Below, one piece after another: positions 1 through 8,369 of a stretch of DNA of 64,000 nucleotides (positions within the stretch are counted from its first letter, which is position 1; every line of letters starts with the position of its first letter). The position numbers and the translations under genes were made by a program. Source of the stretch: Actinacidiphila oryziradicis. GTDB lineage: Bacteria > Actinomycetota > Actinomycetes > Streptomycetales > Streptomycetaceae. The notes under the pieces were generated by a model. It had not been told where the DNA came from. It ran no database searches and was given only the letters and a program-made list of their open reading frames with translations. The stretch lies in contig NZ_SUMC01000028.1 in the NCBI RefSeq assembly GCF_005047355.1, forward strand, positions 62,001-126,000. The letters are read 5' to 3'.

Positions 1-1
1 C

Positions 2-1240
2 GGACTGAGCGAGTGCCACCTTCCGCTGTTCGACCTGCTGGAGAAGCTCGCGGACACCGGCGGCCCGGTGGCACGGCAGCTCTACGGCGCGCGTGGCTGG
101 GTGGCCCATCACAACACCGACATGTGGGGCTGGGCGCTCCCGGTCGGCATGGGGCACAGCAGCCCCTCCTGGGCGATCTGGATGATGGGGGGCGTCTGGC
201 TCACCCAACACGTCTGGGACCACTACGACTTCACCGGCGACACCGTATTCCTGCGCGAGCGGGGCTGGCCTCTGCTGCGAGGCTGCGCCGAATTCTGCCT
301 GGACTGGCTGGTCGACGGCCCGGACGGCCGGCTGGACACCATCCCCTCCACCTCGCCGGAGAACCTCTTCCTCTCCCCCGAGGGCACGCCCCAATCAGTG
401 ACCTACTCGTCGGCCATGGACATCGCTCTGATCCGGGCCCTGTTCGACCGCTGTCTCGGCGCGGCCGAGGCACTCGGGGTGGACGACCCGGTCTGCGCCG
501 AGATCCGGGCCGCGCTGCCACGGCTGCGCCCGCCGGTCGTCACCTCCGGCGGCTGGCTGCAGGAGTGGGCCGAGGACCTGCCGGAGCAGGACCCGGCGCA
601 CCGGCACGTGTCGCAGACGGTCATGGTGTACCCGCTCGGGCAGATCGATCCGGAGCGGACACCGGAACTGGCCGCGGCCGCGGCACAGTTGCTCGACCGG
701 CGCGGTCCCGGCGCCATGGGCTGGTCCTGGGCTTGGAAGATCGCGCTGCGGGCCCGGCTCGGCGACGGGGAGACCGCCCGCTCGCTCCTCCTGGAGGCGA
801 CCCGTCCCTTCACCGACGATCCGGCCACGAACGCGCCGGTGGACGGCTCGGAGTGGGGCGGGCTGCTGCCGAACCTCTTCAGCACCCATCCGCCGTTCCA
901 GATCGACGGCAACTACGGCTTCGCCGCGGCGCTGGCCTAGATGGTGGTGCAGAGCCACGGCGGCGTCATCCGCGCGCTGCCCGCCCTGCCCGCGGCCTGG
1001 CCGGACGGCTCGGTCCGCGGCATCCGCTGCCGGGGCGGGCTCGCGGTCGACCTCAACTGGCGGGCCGGCGCGCTCGACACGCTCACCGTACGGCGGCTCG
1101 GCGGCGATCCGGACCGCACAGTGCGCGTCCGGTACCGCGAGCACGAGGCGGAGCTGACTCTGAACATGGGACAGCGGATCCGTCTGGGTGCGTCACTCGA
1201 AGCGACCACCGACGCGGAGAAGGCGACGCCGCCGTGCTGA
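2..1240 (+). pseudogene. GH95 alpha-L-fucosidase-type glycoside hydrolase, 3' part, interrupted by TAG
   Basis: The reading frame enters from the window edge, so the N-terminus is missing. It shows GH95 landmarks in order: HHNTD (about residues 36-40 of the visible part), TSPEN, LQEW with the presumed general acid Glu, GWSWAWK and QIDGNYG with the presumed base region. An in-frame TAG at 938-940 replaces the expected Glu codon between AALA and MVVQSHGG. The same frame then continues to 1240 with a normal GH95 C-terminal beta domain (LPALPAAWPDGSVRG). The catalytic part is therefore encoded intact, but about 100 C-terminal residues are lost unless the stop is read through or is a sequencing error. 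The next gene overlaps it by 7 nt, so they form one operon. The family is clear; whether the protein works is not. Confidence 0.85.
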
Positions 1241-2241
1241 CCGACCTGGACCGGCCCGCGCTGGAGGACTACCGCAGCGCCTACCGGGAACCGGCGGACT
1301 TCGACGCGTTCTGGCACACCACCCTCGCTGAGGCCCGGGAACACGACCTGGCGCTCGAAGTGGCCCCGGTGAAGACGGACCTGGAGACCGTTGACGTCTA
1401 TGACGTGACCTTCGCGGGATTCGGGGGCCACCCGATCCGGGCCTGGTTGCGCCTGCCCCGGCAGCGCGGCGGCCCGCTGCCGGCCGTGGTGCAGAGCCAC
1501 GGGTACTCCAGCGGACGCGGGGCCCCCGTCGAGGACCTGCTGTGGGCCTCCGCGGGCTATGCCCATCTGGTGATGGACGCGCGCGGCCAGGGTGGCAACC
1601 ACGCGGGCGGGGACACCGCCGACCCGGTGGGCAGCGGCCCCTCCTACCCCGGTTTCCTCACCCGCGGCATCGAGGACAAGGAGACATACGTCTACCGCCG
1701 CGTCTTCACCGACGCGGTGCGGGCCGTCGAGGCCGTCCGCAGCATCGACGCCGTGGACTCCGCGCGGGTCGCGGTGGTCGGCGCCAGCCAGGGCGGCGGC
1801 ATCGCCCTGGCGATGGCGGGGCTGGTCCCCGACCTCACCGCCGTCCATGTGCAGGCGCCGTTCCTGTGCGACATCCGACGCGCCACGACGATCACCTCGA
1901 CCATGCCGTACGCGGAGATCACAGGCTATCTGGCCGCACACCGGAACTCGGTGCAACAGGTCTTCCGGACGCTCGCGTACTTCGACGGCATCGCGTTCGC
2001 CCGCCGGGCGAACGCCCCGGCCTGGTTCTCGGCCGGGCTGATGGACGACCTCTGCCCACCGTCCACGGCCTTTGGCGCCTTCCACGCCTACCAGGGCCCC
2101 AAACAGATACGGACGTGGGACTACAACGGCCACGAAGCCGGCGGCGCCGAGGACCTGGCGATCGCGCTGGCGGAATTCCGGCCGCTGCTCGCCCCCGCGA
2201 CACAGCGCACCCCGCACAGAAAAGGAAACGAGGAACAATGA
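1234..2241 (+). CDS. acetylxylan esterase / cephalosporin-C deacetylase family (AXE1) hydrolase
   Basis: This 335-residue alpha/beta hydrolase of the AXE1 family removes O-acetyl groups from xylo-oligosaccharides or related acetyl esters and is probably cytoplasmic, since no signal peptide is seen. The length matches the family norm of about 320-330 residues. The catalytic triad is readable: Ser185 in GASQGG, Asp271 in GLMDD and His300 in YNGHEAGG, with the spacing known from Thermotoga TM0077. The start is GTG at 1234, with GGAGAAGG about 10 nt upstream. It overlaps the fucosidase end by 7 nt and its TGA overlaps the ATG of the sugar-binding lipoprotein, so the three are co-transcribed. The context points to use of acetylated plant oligosaccharides. 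Confidence 0.9.
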   Translation: MLTDLDRPALEDYRSAYREPADFDAFWHTTLAEAREHDLALEVAPVKTDLETVDVYDVTFAGFGGHPIRAWLRLPRQRGGPLPAVVQSHGYSSGRGAPVEDLLWASAGYAHLVMDARGQGGNHAGGDTADPVGSGPSYPGFLTRGIEDKETYVYRRVFTDAVRAVEAVRSIDAVDSARVAVVGASQGGGIALAMAGLVPDLTAVHVQAPFLCDIRRATTITSTMPYAEITGYLAAHRNSVQQVFRTLAYFDGIAFARRANAPAWFSAGLMDDLCPPSTAFGAFHAYQGPKQIRTWDYNGHEAGGAEDLAIALAEFRPLLAPATQRTPHRKGNEEQ

Positions 2242-3584
2242 AGATCCGAAAGTTTTCCACCCTTGCCATGGCAGCGGTGATGGCGGCGGTGGTCTCGGGC
2301 TGCGGGAGCGGCAGCAGCTCCGCTTCCGGCTCCAAGACAGTCAACTGGTGGACCTGGGACGACAAGCAGGCCGCGGCCTACGGCCAGTGCGCGACGGCCT
2401 TCGAGAAGGCCAACCCCGGCGTCACCGTGAAGATCTCGCAGTACGCCGTCACCGACTACTTCACCAAGCTGACCGCGGGCTTCGTCGCGGGCAACGCCCC
2501 GGACGCCTTCCAGAACAGCGTCCAGTTCTTCCAGGCGTACACCGCGCAGCATCAGTTGCTGCCGCTGGACGACTACATAAAGAAGAGCAACTTCGACATG
2601 TCCAGGTTCTCGGTCGGCGTCGACTCGTGGAAGTTCACCGACGGCAAGCAGTACGGGTTGCCCTTGGACTGGGCGGCGACCGGCCTGTACTACAACACGA
2701 CCGCCATCACCAAGGCCGGGTACACCAAGCACGACGTCGAGAACCTGAACTGGAACCCGGACAACGGCGGGACCGTCGGCAAGATGATCGCCCACCTGAC
2801 GATCGACAAGAAGGGCGTGCGCGGCGACCAGCCCGGGTTCGACAAGAACCATGTAGCCACGTACGGCTTCGGCGCCATGGCCGCCAAGGACTTCAGCGGG
2901 CAGACCACCTGGAACCCCTTCGTCTCTACCCTGGGCTGGCGGCAGGGCGACCAGCAGTCCTGGCCGACCACGCTCGAGTACACCGACCCGCGGTTCGTCA
3001 AGACCATGGACTGGATACGCTCGCTGACCGACCGGGGCTTCGCCCCGAAGATCGGCTCCTTCACGACGGTCAGCGACGTCGACCAGCTCGGCTCCGGCAA
3101 GGTGGCCATGGAGACGGCCGGTTCGTGGGAGGCCTCGACCTTCGCCAAACTGCCCGGTGTCAAGGTGGGGATCGCCCCCACCGTACTGGGTCCGGACGGC
3201 AAGACCCGGTCCATGGAGAGCAACTCCAATGGCAACAACATCTGGGCCGGCACGAAGAACCCGGACCTGGCGTGGAAGTGGATCTCCTACATGGGCTCGC
3301 CGGAATGCCAGACGATGGCGTCCAGCACCGGCACGTTCTTCCCGTCCATCCCCTCCGCCATGAACGCCTCCGCCAAGAAGATGGCCGCCCAGGGCGTGGA
3401 TCTGTCGGTCTTCACGAACGCGATGCAGAACAAGGTGCTCTACCCGGCGATGGTCTACGGGAACGGAGCGGCACTCCAGGCCGCCCTTGAGCCGCTGTTC
3501 GAGGCGTACTTCGCCGGCTCCCGCAACGACGACGTGTTCAAGGAGATGAAAACGCAGAGCGAGACCATCCTCGCCAAGAAGTAG
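2238..3584 (+). CDS. ABC transporter extracellular sugar-binding lipoprotein
   Basis: This is a 448-residue family 1 solute-binding protein. The lipoprotein signal peptide starts MKIRKFST and ends in the lipobox VSGC, with Cys22 as the lipidated residue. The mature part begins with a Gly/Ser-rich tether followed by a typical VNWWTWDDKQ opening strand. GGAAACGAGGA precedes the ATG, which overlaps the esterase stop codon as ATGA. The protein should capture an oligosaccharide outside the membrane and deliver it to a permease pair. No permease or ATPase gene follows in this window: a terminator-like hairpin and an unrelated regulator come next. The cognate permeases must lie upstream of the window or elsewhere, or have been lost. 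Confidence 0.93.
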   Translation: MKIRKFSTLAMAAVMAAVVSGCGSGSSSASGSKTVNWWTWDDKQAAAYGQCATAFEKANPGVTVKISQYAVTDYFTKLTAGFVAGNAPDAFQNSVQFFQAYTAQHQLLPLDDYIKKSNFDMSRFSVGVDSWKFTDGKQYGLPLDWAATGLYYNTTAITKAGYTKHDVENLNWNPDNGGTVGKMIAHLTIDKKGVRGDQPGFDKNHVATYGFGAMAAKDFSGQTTWNPFVSTLGWRQGDQQSWPTTLEYTDPRFVKTMDWIRSLTDRGFAPKIGSFTTVSDVDQLGSGKVAMETAGSWEASTFAKLPGVKVGIAPTVLGPDGKTRSMESNSNGNNIWAGTKNPDLAWKWISYMGSPECQTMASSTGTFFPSIPSAMNASAKKMAAQGVDLSVFTNAMQNKVLYPAMVYGNGAALQAALEPLFEAYFAGSRNDDVFKEMKTQSETILAKK

Positions 3585-3594
3585 CCGTCGGGTC

Positions 3595-3632
3595 GGCCCG
3601 GGGTCAAGCCGAAGCTCGGCGAACCCCGGGCC
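3595..3632. terminator. hairpin terminator after the sugar operon
   Basis: The arms GGCCCGGGGT (3595-3604) and ACCCCGGGCC (3623-3632) pair perfectly. The 18-nt interior can form a second GCCGA/TCGGC stem. It lies 10 nt after the lipoprotein stop, with no T-run, as is usual for Streptomyces terminators. Confidence 0.75.
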
Positions 3633-3780
3633 CGCAGAACAGCGCGGCCGAGCCGCAATCTCCACCCGGCCGCCCAGGCATCCCGTTACTCTGCATCCTC
3701 AAGCGTTTCTTCGCCGCGGCACCGACCAACCGCGGCTCTCGCACGGCCGCTCGGGGACCGAGGACGATCGAAAGGCGATC

Positions 3781-6030
3781 ATGCGGGTACGGCTTTTGGG
3801 GCCGGTTGAGTTGACGAACGGCGATGGCGCGCCCGTAGCCATCGCCGCGGGCAAGCGCCGGGCGGTGTTAGCGGTGCTGGCCCTGGAGCTGAACCAGGTG
3901 GTGCCGATAGACCGTCTGCTGGACCTCATCTGGGACGGCGACCCGCCGCCACGGGCCCGTACCGCGGTGCAGGGGCATGTGTCCGCGCTGCGGCGGCTGC
4001 TGAGCGACGGCGGCTCGGGGCTCGAACTGGCCACCAGGGAACCCGGGTACGCCCTGCTCGGCACGGCCGACGACGTCGACCTCTACCTCTTCCGGTCGCT
4101 GGCCGAGCAGGCCTCCGGCGCGGTGGACGACCGGGCCGCCGCCGGGCTGCTCGGCCGGGCTCTCGCCCTGTGGCGTGGCACGCCCCTCTCGGACCTGCCA
4201 AGCGCCACGCTGCGCGACGAGGTGGCGGCCCGGCTCGGCCAGGCCCGGCTCGCCGCGCTGGAGGGGTGGGCGGAGCGCAAAGTGCGGCTCACCGAAGGCC
4301 GGGACACGGTGCCGGAGCTGGAGGAGGCGGTGCGGGCGGAGCCGTTCCGCGAACCGCTGGTCCGGCTGCTCTTACTCGCCCTCCATCAGGCGGACCGCAG
4401 ACCCGCCGCGCTGGACCTCTACCACCGCACCCGGAAGCTGCTCGACACCGAGCTGGGCGTCGACCCCGGTACGCCGCTGCGCGCCGCGTACGAGACCGTG
4501 CTGCGCGCCGGTCCGCCCACTCCCCCACCGCCTCCTCCGCTCCCGGTGCCCCGCCGCCCGGCACCCGCCCAACTGCCCCGGGAAGCCGCCGGTTTCGTCG
4601 GCCGGGCCACTGAGTTGGGGGCGCTCGGCGCGGCACAGGGGCTGGTTCTCGTCGTGGGGCCCGCCGGGGTCGGCAAGACCGCCCTGACCCTGCGCTGGGC
4701 GTACCGCTCCGTCGCCGCCTTCCCCGACGGCCAGCTCTTCGCCGACCTGCGGGGCTTCTCGGCGGGCTCCCCCGTCTCGGCCGCCTCCGTCCTGTCGGGG
4801 TTCCTGCGGGCCCTCGGCGCGGCGGACGGAAGTATCCCGGCCGACCTGGACGAGCGGGTCGCGCTGTACCGCTCCCTCCTCGCCGGCCGCCGCGTCCTGG
4901 TGGTGCTGGACAATGTCCGCACCGTCGGCGACGTGCTTCCGCTGCTGCCGTCCGGTCCGGGCTGCTCGACCGTGGTGACCAGCCGCAACCTGCTGGGCGG
5001 CCTGGTCGCCCGGGAGGGGGCGGCGGTGGTGCGGGTGGAGGCGCTGCCGCCGGAGGAGTCCCGCGCGCTGCTGGCGCGCACGGTGGGCCCGGAGCGGATA
5101 GCCGCCGAGGCGGCGGCCTCCGCCGAACTCGTCCGACTCTGCGAAGGACTGCCGCTCGCCCTCCGGGTGGCCGGGGCCAGGCTGGCGATGCGCGCTGGCT
5201 GGACGGTGTCCGAGCTGGTCACGGACCTCTCCGACGAGCAGGCTCGGCTGTCGGTGCTGACCACGGATGACGCGGATTCCGGTGTCGAGGCCGCGCTGCG
5301 GCTGTCGTACCGCGTGCTGCCGGAACCCGCTGCCGAGCTCTTCCGGCTCCTGGGCCTGCACCCCGGGGCGGATGTGGACGCCTGGACCGCGGCGGCGCTG
5401 TCCGGACAGTCGCTCGCCGATGCCAGGCGGTCGCTCACCGACCTGGTCTCGGCGCATCTGCTCCAGGAGACCTCGACCGGCCGGTTCGCCCGGCACGACC
5501 TGGTTCGCCTGTACACCGTGCGGCTGGCCGAGCAGGACCTGTCCGCGCAGGAGCGGGACCGCGCGCTGGACCGTCTGCTGGACTACTACCTCGACGTCAC
5601 CGCCACCGCGGCCGAGCCCCTCATCGCCCAGAAGCACCTGCTTCACCGGCCGCCGGTACCCCCGGCCGCCGGGACCCCGCCGCTGGCGGGCGGCGCCGAC
5701 GCCTCCGCGGCCTGGTTCCGTACCGAGGTGGCGGCGGCGCAGGCGCTGGTGACCTCCTCCGCGGACGGCCCACGGGCGGACCGGGCCTGGCGCGTGCTCT
5801 CCCGCGCGTACGGCAATTCGGCCTACGAGGCGCTGGCACTGCGGCTCATCGGGCAGTTCCAGCGGGAACTCGGCCAGGAGGCGGAGGCCGCACAGTCGCT
5901 CCGGCAGTCGCTGAGCATCTACGCCCAGCTGGGTGACCGTACGGAGGCCGCCGCGGTCGCGACGCTCCTCGGCGTGGAGGAGCGCGACGGCGGTCAAGCG
6001 GCCTCTCCAGGGGCGGACACCTCGGGCTGA
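3781..6030 (+). CDS. AfsR/SARP-type transcriptional activator with NB-ARC ATPase domain
   Basis: This 749-residue protein has an OmpR-like winged helix (about 1-90: MRVRLLGPVEL...GKRRAVLAVLALELNQVV), a BTAD domain (about 95-240) and, after a Pro-rich linker, an NB-ARC STAND ATPase with Walker A GPAGVGKT at 293-300 (Lys299) and a hydrophobic Walker B VLVVLDN. The C-terminal part is short with no clear long TPR array, so it is smaller than AfsR itself. Such proteins activate secondary-metabolite promoters by binding direct heptamer repeats. Two leucines are encoded by the rare TTA codon (3868-3870 in the DNA-binding domain and 4372-4374 in BTAD), which in Streptomyces makes translation depend on bldA tRNA. 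No obvious target cluster adjoins it. The start is the ATG at 3781. Confidence 0.92.
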   Translation: MRVRLLGPVELTNGDGAPVAIAAGKRRAVLAVLALELNQVVPIDRLLDLIWDGDPPPRARTAVQGHVSALRRLLSDGGSGLELATREPGYALLGTADDVDLYLFRSLAEQASGAVDDRAAAGLLGRALALWRGTPLSDLPSATLRDEVAARLGQARLAALEGWAERKVRLTEGRDTVPELEEAVRAEPFREPLVRLLLLALHQADRRPAALDLYHRTRKLLDTELGVDPGTPLRAAYETVLRAGPPTPPPPPPLPVPRRPAPAQLPREAAGFVGRATELGALGAAQGLVLVVGPAGVGKTALTLRWAYRSVAAFPDGQLFADLRGFSAGSPVSAASVLSGFLRALGAADGSIPADLDERVALYRSLLAGRRVLVVLDNVRTVGDVLPLLPSGPGCSTVVTSRNLLGGLVAREGAAVVRVEALPPEESRALLARTVGPERIAAEAAASAELVRLCEGLPLALRVAGARLAMRAGWTVSELVTDLSDEQARLSVLTTDDADSGVEAALRLSYRVLPEPAAELFRLLGLHPGADVDAWTAAALSGQSLADARRSLTDLVSAHLLQETSTGRFARHDLVRLYTVRLAEQDLSAQERDRALDRLLDYYLDVTATAAEPLIAQKHLLHRPPVPPAAGTPPLAGGADASAAWFRTEVAAAQALVTSSADGPRADRAWRVLSRAYGNSAYEALALRLIGQFQRELGQEAEAAQSLRQSLSIYAQLGDRTEAAAVATLLGVEERDGGQAASPGADTSG

Positions 6031-6191
6031 CCGGCCGCCTCGGAGGCCGACTGCTGCGGCGATGGCGCACACCTCGGGCAGGGCCGGCAGCGGGGCCCTC
6101 CGGACCCGGCCACCAGCCGGCCGTCGGCGAGCTGGATCACCTCTCCCCAGCCACGGCAGACCGGGCAACTGTGATAACCGAGGCAATCGCG
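5994..6191 (-). other. Cys-rich zinc-ribbon-like reading frame without a start codon
   Basis: The minus-strand frame encodes HSCPVCRGWGEVIQLADG followed by a second CxxC pair (RCRPCPRCA), the pattern of a small zinc ribbon. The frame is closed upstream by TGA at 6195-6197, and no ATG, GTG or TTG lies between that stop and the first Cys pair, so it is either broken or shifted at its 5' end. It overlaps the 3' end of the SARP gene by 37 nt. Function unknown. Confidence 0.4.
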
Positions 6192-6197
6192 TCGTCA

Positions 6198-6446
6198 GCA
6201 CATGATGACACCTCAGCATCCCGTTCCGGGCCTAGCACTCGGCTGGAACGGGTACCGTGCGCCGACCACCCTGCCGGAGGCCTGCCATTAGCTCCGATAT
6301 CGCCATCATCGCGATCGCCGCCTCTCGGTTCGGTGAACTCGCTGAGAGGATCGGCGGCCGGGCATCGTGGGGGGAAGAGGTGCCCGGCCGCCGAACTCCC
6401 CTGCGAACAGACTGCCGCGCTCCGCTAACGCGCCGCCGACGCCGCG
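6198..6446. other. intergenic region with an 8-bp inverted repeat
   Basis: I find no convincing gene here. The arms CCCGTTCC (6220-6227) and GGAACGGG (6245-6252) form an inverted repeat with a 17-nt spacer. It could be a hairpin or a protein-binding site. Nothing else stands out. Confidence 0.5.
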
Positions 6447-7616
6447 CTAACGCCCGTGCCCGCCCTCGTGGTCACCGTGACCGGTTCCGGGCGATCCGCC
6501 CATCATGCGGAGCATGGCCGGGCCGCCGGTACGGGCGAAGCGGATCAGCAGGGCGGCGGCCAGGAGCAGGAAAACGATGTTGAGCCAGGTCGTGTAGTTC
6601 CAGGACACGCCTTCCATGGGGATCTTCGCGTCGCCCTGGTCAGGGATGAGACCAAGGCCCCCGAAGGCGAACTCCACGACGTAGCCCGCGACGACGATGG
6701 CGGCGTAGAAGGTGCCCAGGAGGTAGAGGGCCATCTTCGTCCCGTAGTACTTCCGGTAGATATTGAGGATCGGCAGGATCAGCAGGTCGGCGAAGATGAA
6801 CGCGACCACGCCCCCGAAGCTGATGCCGCCCTTCCACAGCACCACCGCGAGCGGCACATTGCCGATGGAACACACGAATGAGGCGATCGCCACGAGCGGG
6901 CCGATCAGCGGTCCCCAGATCTTGGCAGCCAGCGGATGACCGGCGAAGAAGAACGTCTGCCAGAAGGAGTCCGGGACCCAGGCCGCGATGGCGCCGGCGA
7001 TCAGCAGGCCGAGCACGATGTCCCTGAGGATCGCGGCCCACTCCATGACAAAGACATGCGCGACCGCGGTGAGGCCCTCCCCCGACAGCAGACGCCGGGC
7101 GAACGAACCCTCCTTCCGCACCGACATGTCCATCGCGGCGTGCCCCTCCATGGACCCGGCCAGGCCCCGCTCGGCCTGTGCGCGCGCGGCGTCCAGCAGC
7201 CGCTCGCGCAGGGTGAGGCGGAACAGCAGCGCCAGCACCACGATCATGATGGGGCCGCCGACGAATTCGGCGGCGGTGAACTGCCAGCCCATCAGCAGCG
7301 CGAGAATCACACCGAGTTCCACGACCAGATTGGTCGAGGCGATCTCGAAGGCCATGGCGGCCGTGAAGTCGGCGCCCTTACGGAAAAGCGAACGGGCCAT
7401 CGCGACGGCGGCGTAGGAACAGGACGAGGACGCCGCCCCCAGCGCGGAGGCGATCACCAGGGTACGGGGCCGGTTATCGCCCAGCAGCCGCACGACCGTC
7501 GACTTGCGCACGACGGCCTGGACGACCGCCGACAGCGCGAAGCCCAGGATCAGCGCCCACGTGATCTCCCACGTCATGGACCCGGCGATGGACAGCGCGT
7601 GCAGTACGGCATGCAT
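6447..7616 (-). CDS. permease of the DUF318/YraQ (UPF0718) family
   Basis: This 389-residue integral membrane protein has eight or more hydrophobic segments and a hydrophilic stretch in the middle (about 150-185). The family hallmark SSCSYAAVAMARSLFRKG and a mirrored segment, VASFVCSIGNVPLAVVLWKGG, are present, giving the two-fold repeat typical of these permeases. Family members include organoarsenical exporters such as ArsP; the substrate here cannot be read from sequence. I chose the ATG at 7616 because GGAAGGG lies just upstream and because the longer upstream frame is low-complexity Pro/Gly peptide encoded by repeat DNA. The C-terminal His-rich tail (HGDHEGGHGR) may bind metal. Confidence 0.85.
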   Translation of the reverse strand: MHAVLHALSIAGSMTWEITWALILGFALSAVVQAVVRKSTVVRLLGDNRPRTLVIASALGAASSSCSYAAVAMARSLFRKGADFTAAMAFEIASTNLVVELGVILALLMGWQFTAAEFVGGPIMIVVLALLFRLTLRERLLDAARAQAERGLAGSMEGHAAMDMSVRKEGSFARRLLSGEGLTAVAHVFVMEWAAILRDIVLGLLIAGAIAAWVPDSFWQTFFFAGHPLAAKIWGPLIGPLVAIASFVCSIGNVPLAVVLWKGGISFGGVVAFIFADLLILPILNIYRKYYGTKMALYLLGTFYAAIVVAGYVVEFAFGGLGLIPDQGDAKIPMEGVSWNYTTWLNIVFLLLAAALLIRFARTGGPAMLRMMGGSPGTGHGDHEGGHGR

Positions 7617-8369
7617 GACGTCTGCCCTTCCCCGCATGTGCATACGCCACGCAGGGGCGGCGCCCGGGGTGCGTTCCGCTTCCTCTGTTGGGGTTGCCGA
7701 TCCTCCCCAGCTGCCGCTGGGAGGTGCCCCCACAAACGCCGGACGGGCTGGGTTTTGGTGCTCTGCGCCGTTTGCGGGTGCGCTTTGTTCGGTGGTTGGG
7801 TCGGTGGCGCCTCCGGGGTGACTCTCCCCCAACCTTCGGCCGGGAGGTGCCCCCACGACTGTGTGCCAGGGCCCGGGACGTTATGCGCCATCGCCGGCGG
7901 CACTTGGGCGACACAGTCTGCGGGGACACCCCTGCACCGCCCCCTCCGGCCCGGTTCAGCGCCTTGCGGTGCGTGGTTCCCTTGGGTCCAAACCACCGGG
8001 TGCGGTGCCTTTGGTTTTACGGTTTCCGCCACGGCGAGGCGGTCACGCGCCCATCCGGCCGGGAGGGGACGCGCCGGGGTGTCCCCGCAGGGGACGAGCA
8101 CATGCACCCTGGGCAAGCGGGCTGTGGACCCGCACGCGCGAGCCCCGAGGAGATCACCCCACAGCGGCCCCGACCCCGACCACCACATCGCGTGCCGGAA
8201 CGCACGACAGCAACCCCGGCAGACGGGGCGGAACCGTGCCGGCCCAGCAAGGCAGACCCAGCCCGTCCGGCGTTTGAGGACAAAGCGGCAACCCCGGCAG
8301 AGGGGAAGGGCCCGCGCCGGAGGAGCCCGTAGCGAAAGTCGTATCAACGCCCTGGGGCGGCGAACGCGG
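7617..8369. repeat. 750-bp gap built of nested inverted repeats
   Basis: I see no credible gene here; all open frames are low-complexity. The text around 7679-7753 (GGGGTTGCCG, then CGCCGGACGGGCTGGGT) recurs inverted at about 8250-8310 (ACCCAGCCCGTCCGGCG, then CGGCAACCCC). An inner perfect 14-bp pair is TGCGGGGACACCCC at 7919-7932 and its complement at 8076-8089. Both pairs centre near 8000, where CCAAACCACCG faces CGGTGCCTTTGG. Two direct copies of a CTCCCC...GGGAGGTGCCCCCAC hairpin lie at about 7697-7731 and 7823-7856. Similar motifs are common in Streptomyces intergenic DNA. Confidence 0.7.

Noticed and set aside
937..3665. Long minus-strand frames opposite the esterase and binding-protein genes
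   Set aside because: They are shadows of well-supported plus-strand genes, with no motifs.
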